A stretch of DNA of 64,000 nt from Tigriopus japonicus (lineage: Eukaryota > Arthropoda > Copepoda > Harpacticoida > Harpacticidae): NCBI GenBank assembly GCA_010645155.1, contig CM021317.1, positions 13,561,645-13,625,644 of the forward strand, read 5' to 3'. Made by a program: the position numbers and the translations under genes. This document shows positions 22,301-33,000 of this stretch, in pieces. Below the pieces are notes generated by a model. That model made no database searches. It saw only the letters and a list, made by a program, of their open reading frames with translations, and was not told the DNA's origin. How positions within the stretch are numbered: the stretch's first letter is position 1; every line of letters begins with the position of its first letter.

Positions 22301-25300
22301 CATAGTCTGCTGATTGATTATATATTTATTGACGCAATCCTATCTTTATAGAGTGAAGCTTGTTTTGAGTGTTGAACAAAGTGACGGACTCACATTGAAG
22401 AGGTTAATTGGACCCTATCGCACTCAATTATTGGACATTTCTGCAAACTTATTTTTGATGAATCTTAGTACAGGTATTAAATATTTCATCAATTGCATGG
22501 GAGAAGAACCATCACTGTGAACTTAGCTCATTTTCGTTCCTTTGACATCGCTTAATGATTCAGAGGATGCACAATACGGTGAATCAAGCACGAGGTAGAT
22601 GCTAGGGTTGAAAGTAAGTCATTTTGGCGATCACCAAATTGACTTTTCTCAATTCCAACATTTTGTCACAAACGTCGTCTTGTGAGCTTTTTTCATGCAA
22701 GTAAATTTAACTATCAAAGCAGATTGTTACCTCGTCCGGTTGTGTTGTTTACAAAAGCGAAACTTACCTTCGATAATATTCATTCTTACTGAATCTCCAA
22801 ATCACAAGATAAGTTATAACGTTTTCAAAGTATTTTTTCAACTATTTAAGTCAATTCTATAATCGCGAAAAAAAGCACAAATTTTGTCAAACTCTTCCCA
22901 GGACTCTTAATTGTCCTAATGGACTCATTAATTGTTTGTCATGGAAAAAGGTTACATTTGACATTTAATTTCCTCAATGTAACTAATGCCATACTCATAA
23001 CTAGGGCCCGGAAACAATTTTTAAAGTAAAATATTTTTTATAATATTTAGACGTTTTTCTTCGATTTGTTATTTTTTTGGCTATTTCAAGGAAAAAAAAA
23101 TTATTTTTCGAACATGTAGTCAGAAAAAATATTTCAGGCAAAGTTGAGGAAAATAAACGAATGGCCAATTCTCAATAGTTCATACCCAAAATGAACCCAA
23201 AATACAAGTCTCCACAAAATGGCATTTGTACTGAGATTAGACATTCACGACCAAAACTATTGTCATACACGGGAAAAACTGCGCCATCTATTGAGGCAAT
23301 TTGAAAATTGTAATTTGAAATCAATTACATGTCAAGTATGCCTTCAAACACGATCAAATGCTAGTGATGGGAGGCAAACAGGAGCTTGGGCAAGCGGTCC
23401 GGTACAGTACCTTGGACTTGCCGAAACTTGGGTCTACTTGGGTGCCTGTACAAGTATTTTTCCCACCTTACAGGTTTGCCAAATTTGCTAGGAATGAAGA
23501 CTAAACCTTCGGCATCAGAATTTCAATTAACCAGAAAGTTTCAGCGAAATAGGGCCCATGCCCTTGTTAGGATGGATTTTTAGATGAAAATACACAATTC
23601 AACGCTTATGTATCGAGAAATGCAAAAGCTTTTGAGAATATTTAAAAAAAAAAAGAGTTGGCATCTTATATTTCTTTCTAGCAACTCTGAGTGACCGAGC
23701 TTGTTCCCAAGTGTGACTATTAAATCTCATTCTTGATTGGCCCGAAAAGTGTATTCATGTGTGGCTTAGAACGGAAACTAAAGAAAAACATGGTTTTGCA
23801 AATGCTATCCAAATCAAAATATTTTTTGTTTCACTTCCACTGTTTATTGCTAAATTATTAAGGTCAAAAGATCATCGAAAATGCAACTTGACATTCTTTT
23901 CTTCTAAGTCACACTGCAAGCATCTTAACTCTTCTAAGAGCAACTGCCGGCAACTGCATCTTCCAATGTTCCTTGAGCTTGCCAAGTGTATTGGTGTATT
24001 GCCCAAGTAATGCTTGTCAACAACTTGTGCTTGGGGTGTCCGTGATGACTCATTACTTGCCCAAGTCACATCACTATCAAATGCATCAAATTCACCAAAC
24101 ACCAAAAAAAATTCGGAGAAATCGGTGCAAACACATAAAAATAAGAAATAATGGCATTATCAATAAATATATCAATGATATCCGGCTTTTTTTAATATTT
24201 CGGGGGTTTGAAGAAAATATAGATTTTATTGGATATTTTGTCACGTTTTGCAAATATTTTTCCGGACCCTACTCATGACTTATTCTTATCTGTTATCACT
24301 TTCATACCGGGTTATATTTTCTTTTAGTGACATTCCAACAGATCCAGCCCGTTTTTTGGGCGACATCTCAGGAATGGCGGAGTACGTCAATAATACAGGG
24401 GTGCTATTTTGCCGCCATAGCACTTGCTGGATGCTCACAGTGGGTCCAAATACGTGGAAAAAGGTAAACCAAGCATAAGATTGTCCATTCTTGTTAAATT
24501 AATTTGAATTGAATGCCTTCAAAAGGTGGGTGGATTCCAAAATCGGCGAGATCGTGCCGCTTCAGCAGCCGTGGATGACACAATGGTTGTCATGGGAGGT
24601 CGTGATGCGGATGGTTTAGATATTATTGGTTTTGAAATATTTGATTTGAAGAGCAGCTCGTGGGTATCTAAACCGGAATGGAATATGGCTCAAGGGAGAT
24701 ATAGGTAAGAGAAAGTTCTTCAAGCTATATGGGCTACAACCACAACCTAGGGGCTTAGTATACGTACCTAATGGGACACGCACAAAGGTTGCTCAAGTGA
24801 GCATGTTAAATCATACCGCTGGCATTTGAATTGCCCTAGTGTTTAAATTAGGTCAAAGAACCAATATTTCGTCTGAAAGCGCTTATGGTCCATAATGAAA
24901 ACTTACCAAAACCGATACCATAAAAAATATTTGGAAAAATGAGATAAGTCCTCTTCTGTACCATTTTACCCCTTTTTTCTCCATACTGTTTTGCACAACA
25001 AAGTCTGTGAAAGCATGAAAACTTCGTAGAAATTGTAAGACAATAGTGATGTATCCAGAAAATGCAAACTTCTTGGTAAGCTTTTGAAAACACATCATGT
25101 TGTGTTACAACATGTTTTGTTACAACATATGTCAACATGTTTCATGTTGAAAGTGGTGGAAGTTCTACTCTAAACCTTTTTTCCTAAAACCATGCAACAA
25201 GCTCGCGGAGTGCTTTTTGGAGATTTCATGGCCAAGAAGTCCAGGACAAGCAAAGGAAAACAGAAGCGGCCTTACTTATTTTTCATTCAATCTCATGTGT

Positions 25301-28300
25301 GCACATTTTTGATTGCATATAATTTTTATGCATAAATACTCACCTAGCTAAGAAAATACAATCCCCTTTTCCTGGTTAAACATACGTCGCAATTTGTCAA
25401 AGAATATTGGCGGATCGTATTCTGAAACTTGACATATGAGCCTTTGGTTGTTTGGGAAATAAAAGTTTGTTTATGAGAAATGGATTTAAAAATCAAGGAT
25501 TAGTTCTATTTTGGCATGACCGCTGGTTCTCGTTTCTCATATGTATTTTGAAAATTCAAGATTAGGCATATTTTCATCATTGAAAACCTATGAGTAGGGA
25601 TGAACTCAATCTATTCAAAACTACCGAAACCGAAAACAGTTGACTTGAAATTGACATGAAACAGAATGACCCTAAAATAACTTATTTATTTGCAAATGGA
25701 ATGTTTTAGAGCTTTTCGGACAAGAAAAGTGCAATTTTGGGACTGAATTGAATTATTATAATAATAATGTTTATTGCGAGAAATGTCTCATTGGATATAC
25801 ATCTGTAAATGTTTTACCCGAACATAGGTCGGTCGCGCGTTAGTCAACTGCGTTACACCATCTTCCCTTTCCTGTTGAATTATTGATACTGGTTATTTGG
25901 TTTCGGTTCCGGTACGCTAAATCAAAACCGAAACATATGGTCAAATCGTTTCGGCTCAAAGTCCATCACTAACTATAATCAAATTTGAAACACGACTATC
26001 TGTGAAGAAAACAACTCCCTCACTAAATTCGCAAATTTTACAAAAATGAGGATTATTCCAGTTAGCTTTGTTCCTCTGCAACCGCTCGATGTTGTATAGA
26101 CTCCTTTAAGCGCAACCAGTGAAGTGGAAAACACGTGCAACCTTTGAGCTTTAATACGCAAAATTTTTGTCCTTACGTGTCCAATATACATTGAGAAGTT
26201 CGAAAATATGTCAAACGTGTATGTCAGGGTGCGCTATTTGGAGTTGTATTATTAAGGTAACCTCCCAGTCAGCTGCTCGTTAAAGGACCCAATAGGATGC
26301 ATGAAAGTGTCCCAAAAACCAATAGGATTGCCAATCTGACAAACATACATTGGGAATGAGTTTTAATCAAGAGGAGTACGTTGATTTTGGGCTTGTTTGG
26401 GCGGCCAGTTGGCTGTCTTCTCGAACTTAGCCGGAATTCTGAACAACTTTTCAGCTGCTTTTTTAATACGTCGTTGCCTGCCTCGCATACACTTACCTGT
26501 GCATTTTCAACACAGTGCGCCATCTGGCAAAATGTTTTGATCCTTGTACTGTGGCCTTACTGTGCCTCCTTATGCCAAGGATCACTAAATACTTGGATGC
26601 CTTGGTTATTGGCAAAAGTGGTATTTCGAATTCTGGGCTAGCCAGAGAAAAATCTGATGAAACTAGTTGTCTGGTTGGTAATATATAGCTTACATGCTTG
26701 ATTTCAACTTGATGGACAGAAATTTCGATTGGCAGAAGCACCTACAATCGTCTTTTTGGACCAAAACGACGATTGCAGGCACTGATGGGAAACAAACAAA
26801 TATTAAAAATAACAAACAGAGTCAAACAAATGACAGCGAAACAAACAAATCGGAAAAAGAAGTCATCAGATGTTGAATGTTTTTTGTTCTCCCAGCAAAT
26901 CAGGGCTGCCAAAAGTGACGCCCCTAGGCGAGGAAAAGTGATCAAAAGTACATTAAGGTCTTGAAAACCATCTACAGTTAAAACCAAGAACTCCAGCTGT
27001 ATGAAATATCTCTTTCGAACCAATCAATTCTTCACAAGCACACAATTGTGGCGAAAATGATCCTTAGATACTTCCGTTTGCAAATCAACTCAAATCATGA
27101 CGGCAACACTGTTATTATTTGGGAATGATACAAATTTGCCCCAAACAAACAAATATTCTGAAAACCCTTACAAATTTACAAACAAACAAAGAAATGGCCA
27201 ATTTGTTCACATCAGTAAGGTCAATTTGTCACTTGATTTAACGTGTTTGTATTGCGACTGTAGCAAATTTCAAAACGTTGTTATTTGTGAACTTAGAATC
27301 GTATAATGCTCAAATTCATCAAACGACATCCTTGAATGTTTGTCTTATCACTCTTATGAAAACAAAATCATTTACTTGAATAGAATTCGATTTATAAAAA
27401 ATCCACAGCTGAACCTGAGTGAAGGTCTCCACGTCTTAAGATTTCCTTGCTTAGGAAGCCAGAAACCGGCAAATGCAGCATGGTCGCCTCAATACGTTCT
27501 TTGAGACCAAAATCAGAGTTAAAACTTACCTTTTTTTGCATGTGTCCTTGTGTCCCTGTTATAGTCCTAATGCATTTCGAAATCTAACACAAAACTCAAA
27601 AACACCTTTGAAGAAAGTTCGTGAAAATACTAATTTTTGTACTATGGATAAGGGAAAGATTTAAAAAATGTTACAGCAAGAAAAAAATATAGAAATGGCT
27701 GAGCAAATAATAAAGATTTTAAAAATGCACAATTTTAAGGAATTTTGACCCAAATCCCCAGAAGAGTCCAAACGTTGTAGCCAATCAAAAATCATAAATG
27801 CTCCGATGTGACGTGACACGAAATAGAAAGTTCAAGTGAGCTCTCAAAAAATCTAATTGTCAGAGAACTAAGCAAAGAAAATTGCTGATTTGCCAGGGGA
27901 AGGTGGCTCGTGAAGAGTTGTAGAATATAGAGTTCTGTCTTTTTTAATTACTCCTTAATGGGCCAAACGCTTTAAAACGGGATTTATTTCAAGTTTAGAC
28001 CCTTTGGGACAGGATTTCAAAAAAAAAATACGCACTTCATTTGTTTGTTCATACATGAAAAATCCCTCAAGAAAAGACCAGTTCTACTTGGATTCGAATT
28101 GTTTTAGCGTCAACATAAAAGAGAAAAAATACACAAAGATAAAAAAGCGCAAGATGGGTTGGAGGAGTCTTTCCTCTGAAGAATTTCGCTTGCAAGTGTG
28201 ATTATTCAATATCTTGTTGAGAACATATGAATAATTTCAGATATGTATCTTAACTCATGCAAACCATAAGTACTAAAAACTGATGAAGATTATGCGATTT

Positions 28301-29762
28301 TGATTTGTTCCAGTTTTTGCGCCGTTCCCTATAATCAAACTGCCCTCTTGGTGATCGGGGGTTACACCAAGGATGGAGCTATCAGCTCCGTGGAACTTCT
28401 GGATACGAAAAGTGGACGATGGGAGACTTTAGAGGATCTCCCTCGTGCTCGATACGGCCATTCCTGTCTCCTAATGGAATGGGCGGGCCGAGAAGGGGTC
28501 TTGGTTTCGGGCGGGGCATTAACAGGCAATGATGTGGACTTTCTTGATCTCAAAACTGGAAAGTGAGTTGAATGTGGATTCTTTTTCAAAAAGCTAACGA
28601 TAAAGTCCATGATGTCTTGATTGTTAAAAAATGGGGTAAAAATACGAGCAGTTGACGTTTCGCTACAAAACTCTTTAATTAATCCTTTACTTCTCACGGC
28701 AAGAAGGGATGTCCATTTCAAATGCTAAGACAAATCCATCATTTTCGTTTTATTTTTCATTTTAATGTCCAATATTTTAATGATTTCAAAATGTTCATTT
28801 TGTTGAAGAAGATACCTCAATCCCGAGTTAAATGTTAAATTTTGAAGTACCAAAAAATATTTGCAGTTTCATTGATCTTGAATGTAAATGACAAATATTA
28901 ATGGAATTTTGAAAGTGGGGAAATTTTGAATGTTTACAATCCTCAGATATTTTGTCCGGTTTTGTCTTTGCCAACAAAGTTCAACTTTAAGTGCATCTAG
29001 TTCAACTATATTGGTATAAATGTAGAATATTGAAGCACTTTTCAATTCATTATTTCATGTGTTGAATATACACAGGGCATTGAAGCATCTTTTTCTAAAC
29101 AACTCCTCCGCAAAATATTGAATTGAAAATATGTTCCCACTCTGGGAACGTTAGGAAGTAAATGGTTTTAACTTTATTTGGACTTTTGTTTTGCTCAAAA
29201 GCTGTGCCTCTTTTAGGCAATTTTTAACAGAAAATATTGCAAGTTTACGGCAAAAAAACTTACGGGCTAAAACCTCCGGTTTTATTATATTATTAAAAAA
29301 AACCCTTTTTTAAAACCTACCTTAAATAAATTTGTAGGTAATTTTGGAAGCATGCTTGTGCCATGCTCAAAACGCCGAGCTAATGTCCAAATAGGCTTTT
29401 GGCAGCCAATTGAACTTTTCATCAATGGCGACATCTATTGCATTATTATTAGACATTATTGGCGACATATCAAAACTTGAAGGATCGCCTCAATGGTTAA
29501 AAAAGTATAGATTTATTCACTTTTAAAAAAAAAAAAACTTGGTTCTTGCCTTCCTAGGTGGGAATCCTTTGCCAGACTGCCCTTCAGTACCGATGGTCAC
29601 AAAATGGTCTTAGTGGAGGGAATTCCCACCGTGTTTTCTTGGGAGAGAATCGATCAATTTGACGGGACCAAATGGATTACCCTTGACAAACGCCTCGGAA
29701 ATTCAAGATCCGCCTTCACGGTCACAACAATCCCCGGTCATCTGGTGCCTAAATGTGTTTGA
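19335..29762 (+). CDS. Secreted kelch-repeat protein
   Basis: Five exons, 19335-19549, 24328-24463, 24526-24704, 28314-28562 and 29558-29762, join in consistent phases (2,0,2,2) to a 327-residue protein. All introns are GT-AG. Residues 1-30 (MGSCYGNLGPFRAILFLLEL...) form a likely signal peptide. Kelch blades follow: YAIILGGYGPG; MVVMGGRDADG...SSSWV; LLVIGGYTKDGAISSVELLD...GRWETLEDLPRARYGH; VLVSGGALTGNDVDFLDLKTGKW. These show the GG, distant W and P-R-GH pattern of kelch motifs. There is no BTB or BACK domain, so it is not a cullin adaptor; a secreted beta-propeller is inferred. Cysteines in exons 1-2 (ICKN, FCRHSTC) may form disulfides. Intron 1 (4.8 kb) and intron 3 (3.6 kb) are filled with MITEs and SINEs. 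The partner or ligand cannot be read from sequence. Confidence 0.85.
19859..20251. mobile_element. mariner-type MITE
   Basis: 393 bp flanked by TA on both sides. The ends are CGGGTGATTCATTAGAAATG at the left and CGTTTCTTTTGAAACACCCTG at the right, inverted relative to each other (CAGGGTGTTTCAAAAGAAACG). This is the classic end sequence of irritans/mariner-like elements with TA duplication. There is no transposase frame. It lies in kelch intron 1, 11 bp before a hAT-like MITE. Confidence 0.65.
20262..20650. mobile_element. hAT-like MITE with CCGAAA repeats, copy 2
   Basis: Inverted ends AAGTGATGGACCAAAAGCG and CCCTTTCGGTCCATCACT. Next to them are tandem CCGAAA/TTTCGG hexamers (ACCGAAACCGAAACCGAA at the right). 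Same family as 8328-8632. Lies in kelch intron 1. No coding capacity. Confidence 0.65.
20651..21218 (+). other. Kelch intron 1, unique part
   Basis: No exon or defined repeat seen. Four related AGAGTCTTA/AAGACTTTAGAG words cluster at 20930-20990. Confidence 0.35.
21219..21473 (+). mobile_element. tRNA-derived SINE, copy 1
   Basis: About 255 bp with a tRNA-like head. An A-box-like segment TGGCGTCGTGGTTAGCGCA (21233-21251) and a B box GGTTCGATTCTCC (21278-21290) are spaced as in a tRNA. The body has GTGATGGCTGGCTGGCTTCG and CCCTAGCACC, and the copy ends in an AATCC(A)n tail. It does not fold as a full tRNA gene. A second copy lies at 33722-33945. Inserted in kelch intron 1. Confidence 0.7.
21474..24327 (+). 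other. Kelch intron 1, remainder
   Basis: No exon supported. AT-rich stretch 23000-23140 starts CTAGGGCCCGGAAA and carries AAATATTTT blocks, like the sequence at 41920-42190. Ends in the acceptor TTTTCTTTTAG at 24327. Confidence 0.4.
25592..25975. mobile_element. hAT-like MITE with CCGAAA repeats, copy 3, with a SINE inside
   Basis: The left end AGTAGGGATGAACTC is degenerate; the right end CAAAGTCCATCACTAACT is clearer. CCGAAACCGAAAAC and GGTTTCGGTTCCGG lie near the two ends. A SINE interrupts it at 25758-25874. Confidence 0.5.
25758..25874 (-). mobile_element. Short tRNA-headed SINE, nested
   Basis: Flanked by a perfect 10-bp duplication TTGAATTATT (25748-25757 and 25875-25884). Read on the minus strand it starts with an A-box-like head (GATGGTGTAACGCAGTTGAC, TAACGCGCGACC) and ends in an ATT-rich tail after CATTTCTCGCAATAAAC. 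A related head lies at 31319-31392. Different from the GGTTCGATTCTCC SINE. Confidence 0.65.
28563..29557 (+). other. Kelch intron 4
   Basis: AT-rich intron between GTGAGT and CCTTCCTAG. No extra exon or defined repeat recognised. Confidence 0.5.
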
Positions 29763-29786
29763 GGAGCCGTTCTAGTCGTCATTGTA

Positions 29787-29792
29787 TTTATT
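29787..29792 (-). terminator. Possible poly(A) signal of the exchanger gene
   Basis: AATAAA on the minus strand, about 300 bases after the exchanger stop and inside the kelch 3' UTR. If used, the two transcripts overlap in antisense at their 3' ends. Confidence 0.3.
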
Positions 29793-29842
29793 CAACATCA
29801 ATCAATAATTCTAGTCTACATATCCGATCAGATTCACTACAC

Positions 29843-29848
29843 AATAAA
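29843..29848 (+). terminator. Poly(A) signal of the kelch gene
   Basis: AATAAA 80 bases after the TGA stop. A second AATAAA lies near 29979-29984. Confidence 0.55.
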
Positions 29849-30092
29849 TTAACAGATTCACAAAAGAACGAAATTGTAGCTGTTCCAGTTATAGAGTAAC
29901 GATCTTTGAGTACCTAAATATCTTTCTGAGTGCGAAAATTCAATATCTGACAAGGCAAACGATTTTATGATTTCCAAATAAATTTTTGCGCTCAAATCTA
30001 AGCAACAAAAATAACGTCGTGTCAATTTGCCTCACTTTCTATTGTCAATCTTGCATTATTTCCTTGGGTGAAGGTTGTTATTAAAAGTTGAA

Positions 30093-33000
30093 TCAATAAT
30101 TACTGGGGCACGATGGAAGATTCACTACAAAGAACACATTTAGCTCAAACAATATAGAAACCGTTAGGAAAATGGCATAGATCACTAAACAAACAAATCC
30201 CAAGGTTCTAGAGAGCACAAATCGCGAAGCTAGTAGAATGACATAGAGTAAAATTAGGCTAAGTAATAAAGAAATAACAGTGTAAGCCAATCCCTCCGAA
30301 TTGACCCGTATTAACCACTCTTCATCTGTGGTGGAACCTTGAATTATGGCCTTGATTAGCCAAGGTAAACCTAAACATAGAAGGATATCGAACGTGTTTG
30401 AGCCAATACTGTTGGAAACAGCCATGGAACCTTTGCCTTGGCGAGCTACGATCAAACTGGAAATGACCTCTGGAATCGAGGTTCCGACAGCCAAAAAGCT
30501 CAGCCCCATGACTGAATCTGGAATGGCTAAGGTGAAGCCCACAATAGTGATCATCCAAGTGACTATGTAAGAGATGACACCGATCCAGGCCATGCACATA
30601 AAGAAGGTTAAGGGATAGAATTTGGCGCAACTTGGATATCGAACATCTGGAATGCTGATGAAGAGGAGGAAATTAATGGGAAGGAACAGGATCCACCAAA
30701 GCGTCCCTGGAAAAGATAGGTAAAAAATGTTTTTGAGTTTTGAATTGCAAGAAAGAGAGGCTAAGCGATATGGAACCAAAAGTGGAAGACTAAAGATCAT
30801 TCGCAATGCCCGATTGACTCTACGGTCCTTTAACAAACAGCTGACTGGGAGGTCACAATACATAAGACTGGGAGGTCACCGTTCTAATACAGCTCCCAAA
30901 ATTGCACCCTGACACAAAAGTTTGACCCATTTTCGAACTTCCCAATAAATATTGGAAACGTAAAATCAGAAATTTCGCGTCACAAAGCTCGAAGGNNNNN
31001 NNNNNNNNNNNNNNNNNNNNNNNNNNNNNNNNNNNNNNNNNNNNNNNNNNNNNNNNNNNNNNNNNNNNNNNNNNNNNNNNNNNNNNNNNNNNNNNNNNNN
31101 NNNNNNNNNNNNNNNNNNNNNNNNNNNNNNNNNNNNNNNNNNNNNNNNNNNNNNNNNNNNNNNNNNNNNNNNNNNNNNNNNNNNNNNNNNNNNNNNNNNN
31201 NNNNNNNNNNNNNNNNNNNNNNNNNNNNNNNNNNNNNNNNNNNNNNNNNNNNNNNNNNNNNNNNNNNNNNNNNNNNNNNNNNNNNNNNNNNNNNNNNNNN
31301 NNNNNNNNNNNNNNNNNNCCCGAGAATAGCTCGGTCGCGCGTTAGTCAACTGCGCTACAACCATCTCCCCCGCTACAACCATCTCCCCTTTTTCAACTCC
31401 CCTTAAACTTCATAATTTTAGCACGCTTAACTAAATTTCAAACTGAATTCTTAGCCAAAGGTGCTTTGGAACTTATTGGACGACATTTTCATGCCTTGTC
31501 CGCTTCGCCGTATTACAGCTCATTCTTGACATTGACAGACATTGGAGAAACTTGACGTGAAGAGACAATGCCGCACATGAAATTGAGTTCTATTTATTAG
31601 GTCACAGGCCAAAAAACAATCTAAGCGTTGTTCTAATAATGGCGTCCTTCAAGAATGCTTTTCGAAAATAGCCACTAAAAATTGAACGAAAAAAATAGAT
31701 TTCACCAATATTTTAGACAACCCACGACCTACATGTACCTAACAATTGTATTAAAGAAAATATTCATAAATGTGTTTTAAGTATGTTTATAATGACTAGG
31801 GGTGCAGATTTCTGGCAAATAAAACATGCCTTTTAGGGCCCAAAAATGGCAAATAAAACATGCCTTTTAGGGCCCAAAAATGGCAAATAAAACATGCCTT
31901 TTAAGCCCCAAAAATGGCAAATAAAAGCGTCCAAATTGGCAAATAAAATGGCAAATAAAAGCGTCCAAATTGGCAAATAAAGTGGCAAATAAAAGCGTCC
32001 AAATTGACAAATAAAAGTTTATTTGTAGTTTCCTTAAACTTTTTCTCAAAATCTAAAATCTTATTTTCAATTTGTTAATTTTGGCGAAGTTCGTAAAAAG
32101 GTGCAAATAAAGGCGAAAAGTGCACATAGGCAGAAAAATGTGCTTATCCTACCCAAAATATTTTTACACTATTTGCCTGTCCCTAATTACTGATCATTGT
32201 CAATGTCAAGCTCAAAAAGGGAGGATGTACAAAGCATTGTTTTCATTAGGCTGACAAACTGAAGCAATATTGGTTAATCTCCAGAACAATAAAATTCAAG
32301 TTTGAATTTAGCTTTGCATAATGTACAGTAAAGATGAATCAATTCATGGTCTATGCATAATGCAATGTAAAAGATAAGCCAAGCATTTGTGAACTACTCA
32401 TAAAAGGGTCAAGAACATCCTACATAAAGTGGTTGCCATAGTTCTCACTGGAACTACAATTTTGTACTTGGACGGTCTACACCAAATATACCAACGAAGG
32501 ATTTCAACCCACGCTTAAAAACTCGCCAAATAGATGGTGTGAAAAAGGGGGCAAATACTTTTACTATGCACTACTTTCCCTACCTTCCCTGCCATCTACG
32601 TATAGGCATCCATTTTAAGCTTGGTTTAAAATCATTCATAAGGGCTTGATCACTATAAAAATGGAGCAATCAATGTTTATAATAATGTATATTCTAGCAA
32701 ATTGTTATTTTCGATCAATATGCAAGGTCTAGTGACAGTATTTTTCTGGCTTTAGCAAGCAGACTACAACCCAAATTCACCCTAATCATGTTTTTTTCAC
32801 ACTTTCTTTTTTCACAAGGCTTTCTAGTTTGCTTTGAATTCATTAAATTGAAGAAAGCGTGATTGCAAATTGAATTACCTTTACCACAAATATTATCTTA
32901 AAACGTCTACTTACGAAAGAAACCTCCTTTAGCAGGTGGCTGCCATGGTTTTGTGACCTCTTCATCTCCGTCTAATTCATCTGAAGTTTCTGGTTCCATG

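Larger units (their letters stand above)
24705..28313 (+). other. Kelch intron 3
   Basis: 3.6-kb intron between GTAAGA and TTGTTCCAG. Contains the hAT-like MITE with nested SINE (25592-25975) and a segment (about 26180-26285) repeated in inverse at 30815-30960 (CCTCCCAGTCAGCTG, GTCAGGGTGC). No additional exon seen. Confidence 0.5.
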
